Below the pieces are notes generated by a model, which saw nothing but the letters and a program-made list of their open reading frames with translations, was not told the DNA's origin and made no database searches. From NCBI GenBank assembly GCA_030141605.1, contig JAQGDQ010001402.1, forward strand, positions 10,001-42,460: 32,460 nucleotides of DNA. The letters are read 5' to 3'. Positions 1-10,540 of the stretch are shown here, piece after piece (within the stretch, counting starts at the first letter, position 1; each line of letters opens with the position of its first letter). Position numbers and translations under genes: made by a program. The DNA is from Tubiluchus corallicola. Its lineage: Eukaryota > Priapulida > Priapulimorpha > Priapulimorphida > Tubiluchidae.

Positions 1-111
1 CAAACATAAACTTTTAAATAAAATATGTTACATAATGGAAATTGAATTACTAAGCGAATCGCCCAAGCGCCTCTTAGCACTCATTTCCTATGACGTCCTG
101 TTTCCTATTGC
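1..111. other. Unique flank left of the palindrome
   Basis: This short AT-rich stretch lies outside the inverted repeat and has no counterpart beyond 22523. No gene or repeat is recognisable in it. It matters only as the outer junction: similarity to the right arm starts at about 112, at the segment containing TTTTCTCGCGCGC. Confidence 0.6.
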
Positions 112-3100
112 TATTTTCTCGCGCGCTTTTGTATTAATTTGTACTTGAATAATTTTTGCCACTGAAATGAAGTCACTCATAAAAATCAAGGTTTTGTGCT
201 CAACAAAAATTATTTCTGTCGTTCATGAGTTTGTAAATTTACATAATTACATGACTGCTTCTATTGCCACAATATTTTTGCATAAAAATATTTTTCACTT
301 CGGTTGTTACTAGGGTATGGATCATGGGTTATTTGAAATGAAGCTATTTGTTACGAAATATTTCTAGTTACAGATCTGTTCTTAGAGTTAATAATTTGAC
401 TAAACGCTTGTACTCGTAAATCTTCTCAACACAGTTGCGTTGCTATAGAATTTAAGCAGGTCAGTTCACTGATTTTGACTGTGAGGTGTTTAGGGGTACT
501 TCAAAGATGAAAATTGTTATTACAAGGTTAACTAATGAAGAAAACAAACAATGTTTTCACAATGAATAATAATCGTTTAATTCGATGCACACAAAGACGA
601 GGTTATATAATGCAGAGGCGAAGAACAGTACCGATCACAATATCAATAACAAAGCTGATTCACGAAAATTATCAATACACGCCATGGTTATTTTACATTG
701 AATAAGATGCACCTAAAAGTACAGACACATGTATGCGTGGCACCAAAACTGCAAATAAAAATACGCGCCTTATACTTAGAAGTTAATGGATGTTAATCTT
801 TAATTTCTTTTTTCCTGCCAATAGATGACGCCACAAGTTTTGCATATTGCATGATACCAGTGCAGAATTTAATTTAGCTAATAGTATGTTGCAATAGCAA
901 TTATAAGGAATAAGAAAACTTGTATTTCAAGTTAAAAGTATGAATTCACGTCCAAGCAATGCACGTGACTAAAAACAAATACAAACTGTAGCCTGACCAA
1001 AAGTAAAAAAAAGGCATAACTATTATACAAGTAACAAAAAAACGAAGTGATTGCAATGAACACGCAGAAATTTTGAAAAAAAGTAAAAATGGCGGTAGCC
1101 AGTCAAGCAACAATTCCCTGAATAATTCACATTAATACTGCTAATGAATGGTACAGTTACATGATAATAGAGTAACTGAAAAATGGGTACAATGGTATTT
1201 CTGCATCTTTTTCCAATACAGTTACATTACTATAACTTGCAAACAGCAACTGTTGAACTACATGCAAAGTGTCAGTGAATTATGACACCACGAGAAGAAT
1301 AAGTGCAAATATTGTTAGCAGTTTGCAAAAGTGGGTTTTTGCACAAAAAAGCGTGAAATACCTCACAAATTAAACCACAACAACTTGTCAGACGAGGAAA
1401 GATGGAGTGAAAAAATGAACATCTATATGACTAGACAGATGTGACGTAATGCAACTACGCAAAGGGCGGATGTATAACCCCCCTCCCGCACGTGGTCGCG
1501 TAATTTGCACAGATTTCCTCATCTTTAAGAAAAAAGATCAAGTTTAATTTAATAACTGAAAGTAATTATAAAAGAAACAGTGGTAAAATTAAACTCGAAC
1601 CAGCTTCAGGGCTATTTTTAAAATCGAAAGAAGCGATCTGAAGTTTCCCTGCTACTGATCTGGTAGACTCATCAGATAAAACTGCTGATTGGTTTACACA
1701 AGGATCGGTTAGGCATGGCGTAAGCAAAGTGAAAAATAACCGACAGCAAAACAGTTAAAATAAACTAAAATTGAAAGCGACTTCGATCATTTCTCCACAT
1801 GCCAGTGAGCTAATTCCAAACAGCTGCAGTGTGAAAAACACAAAATCTCACAGTTAGTAAATTTACAGAAATTGATCTACATCAAACAAAAACCCACCCA
1901 GCGCTACATATTTCAGATTATTTCAGAAAAAAGTTCAGCAAGTGCACGGTACACACGTAACAACTGTGACCAATTCACTTTTAAAATTTCTCAAAGTGGG
2001 CCAAAAAGAAGTAGTAGGAACAGCACCACGTTGCTGCACAGTGTGAAGAAATGACTAATCTACCTGTACTGGGCAGAAAACGGAAGGATTAAGCGAAAAC
2101 CACCAAAAATACCTCCTAATTTTGAATAAAGAACGATTATTTTAATACCAGGGATTATGTGTCGACAGTCACAGTGCTGACATCTTTTAATCAAAATGGG
2201 ATTATGATCACACAGCTCCTGTGGGGGTTATCTTTTCATCACACCCTGTACAAGAAATACCAGCAGTTTATGTCATGAAAACTACAGGTATCGAGCTTAG
2301 TTAAAAAAAATTTCCCGTCAATTTTTAATCATTAAAAAGACAGGTCAGTTAAGTGACTCATGTAGAGAAAATGCGCAGTTTTTGTTTAGGAAGTTGTAGA
2401 AATACTAAATTTCACTTATCAAGCACAAAATGACAAAACTGGTTGTTCTTATATATACATATGCAAAACAATACTACACTAAATATATAAACCTGATAAG
2501 TTATAAATGTTTACTGTTGACGCCGCCTATTTTGACAGTATGCACAAATCTATATTGTAAACACATTCAGCAAAACATAATTGAAATTACAACACTGTAA
2601 TTAAACATCAAAGTATTTTTTCTATATTATAATAATTATATACCTAAACAAGTATGTATACAAAATGGTAGTCAAGGCCTAAATAGTGCTATATCTAAAA
2701 CGTTGTGACTTAGAATCAAACTGACTTAAACTAGGCACTACTAAACTGTATGCAGTGCAGAAAAATGTCGAAACTAAATTAACATCTATTCTATATCAAC
2801 AGCAGTAAAGTATCAAAAAATTGTATCTCACAGTGACTAAAACAGCATTCAACCATAACATGGGAAAAGTGCTCACAGTTTAGCAAGTGAAGGATGTATC
2901 TCTCGCTAAACGTAAATGAAACTGAACATCCGTTCGCAAATCAAATCTCAATAACTAACAGCAATTCTTAGTGACACAATAATACTAAAACACACATCAC
3001 AACTATACAATTTGTATAATAAGTTTGCAGTTAAACTATTGTAAAACACATACATAAACACAACTTGTGAACACAATGCAATGAGCAAAAGGTGCAATCT

Positions 3101-4210
3101 CAACTCGATCTAGGGAAATACATGTTATTCGCAAGAAACAAAGATTTATGTATATACGTCCACAACAACAACACGTACTATAGATGCATTAGCCAATAAA
3201 AACAGACTAGCTTACAATATAGAACTCATGATTTTACACATATTAAATGGGATAATGGAGACATCATTTTTACATATATCCATAATTATACATAATAATT
3301 CAAAAGCAAAGACACACAAGAGTGTAGTAGCAAATGATGACTATTATTTTGTTTACAAGTCGATAATTTTGATTACCGTCACACACTTATGGCCGATAAA
3401 TAACAAACCAAAGTTACTGGTGACCAAAATGCTCACGGTCAACTGTTTCAATGAATGATTCTTAGCTGCAAATTCGTTCACAAATTGCCGCAAGCTATAT
3501 GATAATTTATTTTGCAGACTTCATCATAAGATCAAATTTTTGCATACCATACTAAGCCTCTTAGATATAAATGCAATATGAACAGTCCATTCTAAATCTT
3601 GCTGTGATACCTGCATGACCCAAATTGATTCTAGATACTTCTTGCTAAAACTTTTCGTCTTTGAAATATATATATTCTATAGATACTATGTAACTATTAA
3701 CACCCTGTACGCTAAAATATTATTTCTAGGGAAAAATGCATAGCACAGAACAGATTAAATGCTACAAATTTTTAAAATTTTGCAAATACACAGTAAATTT
3801 TACCCGGTGTTTGTTGCTTGTACAGTAAAAATGAGGAAATAAGATTATTAACTATCGGGTTTGAATTCGCAGGAACATATAATATAAGAAGCAGGTTTAG
3901 TTACGTCTTTCTTTGGCATCTAATTTTTGGCCATTAAGGAAAGGAAAACTAATGCTTTACGAGGTATGCAGAGAAAAGTACAGTACAAAAAACCGACGAC
4001 GAATCTGAAAACAACATATCAAAGAATATTCAACACATATCAAGGCCAAGTATCAAACGTTATCTAAAACTATAGATGAATTTGCAGTATAAAACAATAC
4101 GAGAAAAAAATCATATCATTTACGCTTTATGCTCTCCACAGTAACTCGTGAATTGTACACCAACTTCTGCTACAATGGTTTAGAATCCTCGCGCTAGGTG
4201 GCAGCACTGC
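112..4210. other. Left-arm copy of ARL6IP1 3' UTR/downstream DNA; no other gene seen
   Basis: On the minus strand this follows the ARL6IP1 stop codon and mirrors 17607-22523. It probably includes the 3' UTR: a reverse-complemented AATAAA lies at 3506-3511, about 700 bases past the stop. The short open frames show no family similarity that I recognise and carry stops. It also holds the empty target sites of two MITEs found in the other arm, ATCATGGG at 321-328 and CTGTACAA at 2246-2253. Confidence 0.5.
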
Positions 4211-4437
4211 CTATGTGGCCTTCTGCTTTTTGCCTCCGATGGTTTGCTGGATCGTTGATAACACTTTCTTGGAGACCTGCTGGATGATTCCGTGGTACCG
4301 CAATCCCGGAAGCATGACGAGGAATGACACTGGAAGACAAGAGGAAACAAAATATGTCAGAGTGAAAGGTTTATAAAAAGATTTATAAACATTAATCTGA
4401 AATAATCTCGTACACAGTATCTGTATAACTTCACACA

Positions 4438-4909
4438 CAGTCAACCTTGGGTATAAGCAACTCGCTTATAAGGGACCACCAACACCAGTCCCTATTTTTC
4501 GTAATGTTTTTCCTATGTAAAAATCTTCATATATAAGGTACTCGGATGTAAGGGACTTTCGGTTATAAGGGACGATATCTTCAGGTCCCGCATAATAGAA
4601 ACCCAGGTAAATTTCCTCGCATATAAGGGACCCTATGATCAAAGTGAAATTGATTGATTTTTAACCTCAATTTTTCGCAAACTCGGCCTTCGAACAGCTC
4701 GGTTTCCGCGGTCACATACATCTCGCATCACTGAAGGAGCTTCCTACATACCGTTTGCACTGAATATCTAGCAATAATCCATAAAAATATGGGTAAAAGT
4801 ACAGGTCTAGATACACCTTCAGTCTGACTCAACTTTGGCTATAAGGGACACTGGATATAAGGGACGGTTTTTCCGGTCGCGAGGTGTCCCTTATATCCGA
4901 CGTGGACTG
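4438..4909. mobile_element. Tc1/mariner or pogo-type MITE, left copy
   Basis: The element is about 470 bp with inverted ends: CAGTCAACCTTGGGTATAAG at one end and TTATATCCGACGTGGACTG at the other. A TA lies at 4910-4911, while the other flank reads CA, as expected for an eroded TA target duplication. Inside are many copies of ATAAGGGAC, for example near 4467, 4563, 4622, 4843 and 4857, plus inverted copies. No transposase is encoded. It sits in the last ARL6IP1 intron and occurs at the same place in the right arm, so it predates the duplication or haplotype split. Confidence 0.75.
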
Positions 4910-5709
4910 TAGTATCTGCATACATATTTTTTTTGCTCTTACAAGTACCATTTACCTTAATGGTAATACAGCTGTGCAGTGTGCTCAGACATGCGTTCTG
5001 TAAACATTCTAGACAATAACAAAAGCTGAAGCGACACAACTGCACAGAAGAATCTTTAGCAGTCAGAGAATTCTAACAGAGCTGAACTACAAACCAATAA
5101 TGTGAAAAAGTTCTTAAAGGCAATATCTATTGACTCACAATGACATTAATCAGCAATTACTGAATTACGAAGACTAATGGGTCCAAAAAGAAGCAAAATT
5201 TAACATGAAGAGGCATGGCTGTGCCTGCATTCGAACTCGATTGCCATGACAACTATACTACTGACCCACAATAATCATGGTAGGTTATAATTCTATCGTT
5301 ACATGTCAATAATCAAATTCAACATGTTTATTAAAAGTGAGCTTGTGTACTGATAGATTATTTTTTTATAATAAATTTAGATGTGTCATTTGAACGTTTC
5401 CATTTTTTCCTTGGAACAAGTAGTGATGGGCGATTAATAGATTAATCGAATTAATCGAGACTACAACCACGCATAAATCGCTATAATCGGCGATTGAACA
5501 GTAATTCAGTCAATCTAGATTAACGGAGAGCAAAATATACGCTTTACATGCTGACTAAAAGGCAGTGTTTTAGCACAAATAAACGGAATTCTTATGTAGT
5601 TAGACATAATGACATAACAAATGATATGTGTAGCTGACATAGCAATAGAGTAGTTAATGAATGGACGTATCTATAAAAATATTTTGCAAGTATGAAAACC
5701 ACATACTTG
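4910..5709. other. Intron sequence with a possible TE end near 5420-5530
   Basis: This is ARL6IP1 intron DNA shared by both arms. Around 5421-5530 the sequence contains AGTAGTGATGGGCGATTAAT followed by overlapping ATTAATCGA motifs. This looks like one end of an old DNA transposon, but I find no matching second end or target duplication. Nothing else is recognised. Confidence 0.3.
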
Positions 5710-6212
5710 CAAGGGGTGTGCAAATTGCGGCCCGCGGGCCACTTACGGCCCGCCGAGATAATTTGTGCGGCCCGCGAAGAGATTTGTCAACCTAATGAAA
5801 GTGCGGCCCAGGCAATTAATTGAGTATATCCAGCTGAAGTCCGTGGCACGATCCCAAAGATAGTGTGGGTAGTTTTTTTTCTACTAGATCGGATGCCATT
5901 AACCCTTACAAGACGGTTGTAGCTTAATGTCACTCTAATACACAGACTGTGTGACACACATTACTAATATGCATTGTAATGAAATTACCACTATCTGACC
6001 TGAAAGTAGAAATATATGGTTTGTAAATTAAATTTTAATAACTTCTAAAATAGTTTCTTGAGTGTAGTAGTAATCATGTACGCAGGTCGGGTGCAAAAAA
6101 ATCCTTATTAGGCATTTCTGTACTTGGCTCCTTGATCAAACTGCCTGTGGCCCGCAGGAATTGCGGGAAAGTTTAATGTGGCCCGGCTAGTCAGATAATT
6201 TGCACACCCTTG
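5710..6212. mobile_element. hAT-type MITE (CAAGGGTGTGCAAATT family), left copy
   Basis: The inverted ends are CAAGGGGTGTGCAAATT and AATTTGCACACCCTTG, about 503 bp apart, with GC-rich subterminal GGCCCGC motifs. The right flank keeps ACATAGGC (6213-6220), which matches the target duplication of the right-arm copy. The left flank (ACATACTTG) is altered. There is no coding capacity. The family assignment rests on the 8-bp target duplication and the CA-starting ends. It lies in the intron between the last two ARL6IP1 exons plus the preceding one, at the position mirrored in the other arm. Confidence 0.8.
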
Positions 6213-6959
6213 ACATAGGCTGTATTTCAGTGCTGCAATGTTTGAAAAATTTGCGTAAAACACTAAAAAATCATCGCAAAACATTAATCGTGATATCTAA
6301 TTAAAACAACAAGATTGTAATTGAATTTGAAAATTTCAAAATCGCCCAAAAACGAACAAGTTTGGCTTCAATAATTTTGGCTTCATTCCAACAATCATAA
6401 ATAACCTTGCAATTAAGATTGACGAGTTTTTACATACGTAAATATTGATTTTTATTAAACTAGTTGAGAAGACAGGTGCAATATTTTTACCTACCAATCA
6501 GGTAAGCCAGACATAGGTTGTCAATAAGATTACCTATCCAAGCTGTCATTGCAAGCACTCCCATCACCGAGACAAAATACTGTAATCAAAATTTCAATTG
6601 TTTACAATGTAAATAAATAAAGTAAATAAACCAAAAAACAAAATTTACACATAGATTTACACGTTAGATAAAATAATACATCTAACAACAAATGACTGCT
6701 TTTTGCAACAGTAAAAAAACATAGCTTCTGAAGGCGATCAGTATTTTGGCATACAATTTTCAGTAACGACTATAAAAGCTTTAATTTTTCTAATTACACA
6801 GTTTACAAATAGATTTAAAATTTATTAGTGACTTTTGCAATGAACTTCAGCCCCGTTTACATTGTAATTAAGTAAGTTTAATTTCTCTTTACGTGTTTCT
6901 TACTGTAAAAAGCTTTTAAAGAACAAAGCGAACTGTCTGATTCATGCCAAGTATGACTC

Positions 6960-7190
6960 TGATAAGTTGCTTTTACCACTGCTGTTACGCAAGATATTCT
7001 CAGATCACTGCTCATTGGCTCACAAACAAAATTTATACATCCCTAGACATTTATACGCAAAGGCCAGCCACTTTTTTCCTCGGGCCTCTTATTTGTGGAA
7101 TTGTTTACTAGAAAACCGCATCCCAGTAAATTGCAGTCTCACTTCAAGAAGAGCCATTTATACCCATCTTTCATTAGAAAATTAGTTGAA
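6960..7190 (+). mobile_element. LINE reverse-transcriptase C-terminal remnant, left copy
   Basis: The plus-strand frame encodes about 72 residues with FFPRASYLWNCLLENRIP, then CSLTSRRAIYTHL and a stop. This resembles the extreme C-terminus of many non-LTR retrotransposon reverse transcriptases (pattern FFPR..xLWNxLP...S..xFxxxL..HL). No catalytic reverse-transcriptase domain lies upstream, and the frame does not begin at an ATG, so this is a dead 5'-truncated fragment inside an intron. The mirrored copy is at 14603-14833 and differs by one residue (N to T). Confidence 0.6.
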
Positions 7191-7314
7191 AGATTTCTCT
7201 GCATTTAGAGCTGTTCATTCGTGTTTTTGCATTTATACCTGTACTACTTATCCTAAATAACAGCCGGTCTTCTTTGAAGCAGTCCGAATGAAAAACTTAA
7301 AGTACATTAATATT

Positions 7315-7674
7315 TGTTGTGGAGATCGCTGGCATCTATTAGAATTAAATAGAACATTGTAGAATGTTCCATTAGAATAATCGTCTTACCTTGTAGAATG
7401 TTCTAGAAAGGTTCGTCTAGAATGTTCCCTGGCACCCTATATAAGGCGAAGCAGGCCACTGACAGACACATACAGATTCACACGGACGCACACTTACACA
7501 TTCTCTTGTATACTTGTATTTTCAGATACACTCAAACGTTTTCCAGATTTTCACGTTTACTTTAAACATTTCACGTTCCTGTGTTGCAGAATTCTCGCTT
7601 AGTAAACTAGTTTAATTTGATGAAGTGTTTTCTGGTTTTCTCTACGAGACTTCCGAGAGAAACAAAACACAACA
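7315..7674 (+). mobile_element. Solo-LTR-like element, left copy
   Basis: This 360-bp unit starts TGTTGTGGAGATCGC and ends AAACAAAACACAACA, so it has TG..CA termini with a short inverted repeat (TGTTGTG/CACAACA). The flanks are ATATT and TTATT, a 5-bp target duplication with one mismatch. It contains a TATA box (TATATAA, 7438-7444) preceded by repeated GAA/TTC motifs. No gag or pol lies next to it, which suggests LTR-LTR recombination. The call rests on structure only. Confidence 0.6.
7351..7444 (+). promoter_or_regulatory. Heat-shock-element-like cluster plus TATA box
   Basis: Alternating nGAAn/nTTCn units occur at 7351-7378 (AGAACATTGTAGAATGTTCC and following GAA), 7394-7408 (TAGAATGTTCTAGAA) and 7411-7428 (TTCGTCTAGAATGTTCC). 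TATATAA follows at 7438-7444. This is the layout of an HSF-responsive promoter, and it lies inside the solo-LTR-like element. The activity is inferred, not shown. Confidence 0.55.
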
Positions 7675-8266
7675 TTATTGCAATCACTTTCTTCGTTTAA
7701 TATCAAATGAGTTGCATCAAAAACTCACAAATATATAAAAAAAGTATGAAAAAAATTGCAATTTTGTTTTGAATGCCATTACGAATGTTTAGTATCGTTT
7801 ACAAAACAACGATTGTAAGTTTCCAAAAAATGCCTTAACAGATGAAGTAAAAAACACTTTTGAAGTTTTTATAGCAAAATTGTTGCATAGTTAAAACAAT
7901 AATAGGTTCAGCCAGTTTGACTTAAAAAAGCATAATAGTTTCAGTTCCTGCCAACAGGTGGCAGAACAAACCTCAATCATAGATGAAAGCAGTAGAACTC
8001 AGAGTCTAAACAAGCAACATGCATTCCAAACACTATTCAAAACCAAGAAAAAATATTTGTTTAACTGACCAGTTGTTGTTTCTCCTGATGAAAGAAAGCA
8101 AACATCTTACAGTAACAACCATGATAGAAATCTGGGATGCCTAAACTTAGACCGGTTGTTTAGTCTTGGACAGTACAGAATTTTAAACAGATGACTCTCT
8201 CAAACAATCTTTCAATGATATTGTTGCGAATACTTCAAAAGAATCAATTATCTCATTATTTTTGCC

Positions 8267-8358
8267 CTGACTGTGCGATGCTTCAAAGATCGCACAAAAC
8301 CATGAAATCCAGCTGACTGTACGATGCTTCAAAGACTGCGCAAAACCATGAAATCCAG
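8267..8358. repeat. 46-bp tandem duplication, left copy
   Basis: Two adjacent 46-bp units, 8267-8312 and 8313-8358, both run from CTGACTGT.CGATGCTTCAA to CATGAAATCCAG and differ at a few positions. The same pair is at 13436-13527, so the duplication predates the arms. Confidence 0.8.
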
Positions 8359-8742
8359 CTCAAATAACTAAACAGCAATTACATCTCATTGGCGCCATTA
8401 GATTTCGCTAGCTTGCCCTAACCATGAAACATCCTTCACTTCTGAACACGAAGAAGGCGGAAACAGGTCAAAGACCAAATTACGCAAAGACAACTAGGCG
8501 CTAACAGAAACCAGCTACTCACAACTTTGGGTTTCTTGTTCTTCAGATCAGCAAGCATCGTCAGGAAATTGTACACGTGGTCACGAATGTGCAAGATTCG
8601 TGTGCAGATTTCTTCATATTGCTTCTCTTTCTCACCCGTCCTGGAGAACAAAAAATTATCATGAGAAAAACAGTTTAGTCTCTTATTTAAAGACACATAA
8701 AAAACTCAATTCAAGATTACATTAATAATAGCATCAAAAAAC

Positions 8743-9896
8743 TTGAAAACCAGAGGGCCATAAGTCAGGACACTAAAAAAACAATTGAAAACCAGAGGGC
8801 CAAACATAAGTCAGGACACTAAAAAAACAATTGAAGACCAGAGGGCCAAACATAAGCCAGACCACTAAAAACAGTTGAAAACCAAAGGGCCAAACATAAG
8901 CCAGAACACTAAAAATAGTTGAAAACCAGAGGGCCAAACATAAGCCAGAACACTAAAAACAGTTGAAAACCAGAAGGCCAAACATAAGCCAGAACACTAA
9001 AAATAGTTGAAAACCAGAGGGCCAAACATAAGCCAGAACACTAAAAACAGTTGAAAACCAGAGGGCCAAACATAAGCCAGAACACTAAAAACAGTTGAAA
9101 ACCCGTGGGCCATAAGTCAAAACACTAAAAAAAGTTGAAAACCAGAGGGCCAAACATAAGCCAGAACACTAAAAACAGTTGAAAACCCGTGGGCCATAAG
9201 TCAAAACACTAAAAAAAGTTGAAAACCAGAGGGCCAAACATAAGCCAGAACACTAAAAACAGTTGAAAACCCGTGGGCCATAAGTCAAAACACTAAAAAA
9301 AGTTGAAAACCAGAGGGCCAAACGTAAGCCAGAACACTAAAAACAGTTGAAAACCAGAGGGCCATAAGCCAGAACACTAAAAAAACAGTTGAAAACCAGA
9401 GGGCCAAACATAAGCCAGAACACTAAAAACAGTTGAAAACCAGAGGGCCAAACACAAGCCAGAACACTAAAAACAGTTGAAAACCAGAGGGCCAAACATA
9501 AGCCAGAACACTAAAAACAGTTGAAAACCAGAGGGCCAAACATAAGCCAGAACACTAAAAACAGTTGAAAACCAGAGGGCCAAACACAAGCCAGAACACT
9601 AAAAACAGTTGAAAACCAGAGGGCCAAACATAAGCCAGAACACTAAAAACAGTTGAAAACCAGAGGGCCAAACATAAGCCAGAACACTAAAAACAGTTGA
9701 AAACCAGAGGGCCAAACATAAGCCAGAACACTAAAAATAGTTGAAAACCAGAGGGCCAAACATAAGCCAGAACACTAAAAACAGTTGAAAACCAGAGGGC
9801 CAAACATAAGCCAGAACACTAAAAACAGTTGAAAACCAGAGGGCCAAACATAAGCCAGAACACTAAAAACAGTTGAAAACCAGAGGCCAAACATAC
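8743..9896. repeat. 44-bp minisatellite, left array
   Basis: About 26 units follow the consensus CCAGAGGGCCAAACATAAGC then CAGAACACTAAAAACAGTTGAAAA (44 bp in total). Variants lack AAAC or carry CCCGTGGGCCATAAGTCAAA. Three CCCGTGGG variants alternate with normal units at about 9100-9300, and the mirrored array keeps the same pattern. The array ends exactly where the left arm ends, and its last unit is degenerate. In the right copy the same array lies in the intron after the 10541-10660 exon. Confidence 0.95.
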
Positions 9897-10178
9897 GTTA
9901 TACGACGTAAACTCAATAATGGATTACAGCTTGTGTAAAATTGTTATAGAAAATAATGTTACCCTGAAAGATATATTTAGAAATTTTCATGTATTATCTC
10001 ATAAAATTGTAAAAGGGTGCGAGTTAAGTTCAGATCATACAAAAGATTGTATAAGTTGTATTGAAAACAGGAATTTTAATTTTTTATCAAAGTATCAATT
10101 GAGAGATACGTTAGAATGTGTAGTGCTTTTTCTTAATTTAACTGCTTTGTCTTCTTGTATGTAAATAGTAGTCATGCT

Positions 10179-10179
10179 T

Positions 10180-10264
<85 letters not shown>
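10179..10264. repeat. (TTG)n trinucleotide microsatellite
   Basis: About 28 uninterrupted TTG units. The long asparagine-type open frame on the minus strand is just this repeat read as AAC and is not a gene. Confidence 0.95.
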
Positions 10265-10540
10265 CAGTGTTATATTTATTTGTGTCATCTTCACATTGAT
10301 TTTGTAGCTTTGTCTTTATTTTGCTTTTTTTGAAACAGTTTAGACCACTGACCAAACAAAGATGCAAATCAGAAACTATGTATATTATATACGATCACAA
10401 GCATATTAATTAATTCTTTTAAAATCAGATCCTGAACGTTCTCCGATTTTTGACCAAATTATTTTATCATTAATTTTTTATATTATTTGTATAGGCATGT
10501 ATAGTACATTAACAAGCATTAACTTATTGATTTTTTGCAG

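Larger units (their letters stand above)
4211..8640 (-). pseudogene. ARL6IP1: 5'-truncated second copy of ARL6IP1 (three exons)
   Basis: Minus-strand exons are 8523-8640 (TGEKEKQYEEIC...NKKPKV), 6495-6579 (YFVSVMGVLAMTAWIG...) and 4211-4329 (VSFLVMLPGLRYHGII...KQKAT, then TAG). Reading frame, splice donors and acceptors are intact, and the encoded residues equal those of the right-arm copy. The exon encoding the first membrane hairpin (10541-10660) is absent from this copy: it occurs once, in the spacer, in the opposite orientation. As assembled, this copy lacks the start and first hairpin and should not make a normal protein. If the palindrome is an assembly artefact, it is instead the second allele of a working gene. 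The identical coding exons amid changed non-coding DNA fit that reading, although the exons total only 322 bp. Confidence 0.8.
112..9896. repeat. Left arm of a large inverted duplication
   Basis: This block is the reverse complement of 11806-22523. Anchors pair in reversed order with a nearly constant coordinate sum: 4211-4329 with 17488-17606, 6495-6579 with 15215-15299, and 8523-8640 with 13154-13271. The shared transposons at 4438, 5710 and 7315 pair with 16906, 15586 and 14119. From about 6500 to 8640 there is almost no net indel. The left arm is shorter mainly because it lacks two MITEs present in the right arm and about two minisatellite units. Substitutions are scattered through non-coding parts, while the three shared coding exons look identical. 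It may be a genuine palindrome or two haplotypes joined by assembly. Confidence 0.95.

Noticed and set aside
8743-9896. CRISPR-like array
   Set aside because: The 44-bp units are head-to-tail with no unique spacers, in an animal intron. It is a minisatellite.
9919-10164. 81-codon plus-strand ORF in the spacer as missing ARL6IP1 N-terminus or a new gene
   Set aside because: The translation lacks any ARL6IP1 N-terminal feature, there is no suitable donor in frame before 10541, and no protein family is recognised.
10095-10367. Asparagine-rich minus-strand open frame
   Set aside because: It is created by the (TTG)n repeat, and the flanking residues show no family.
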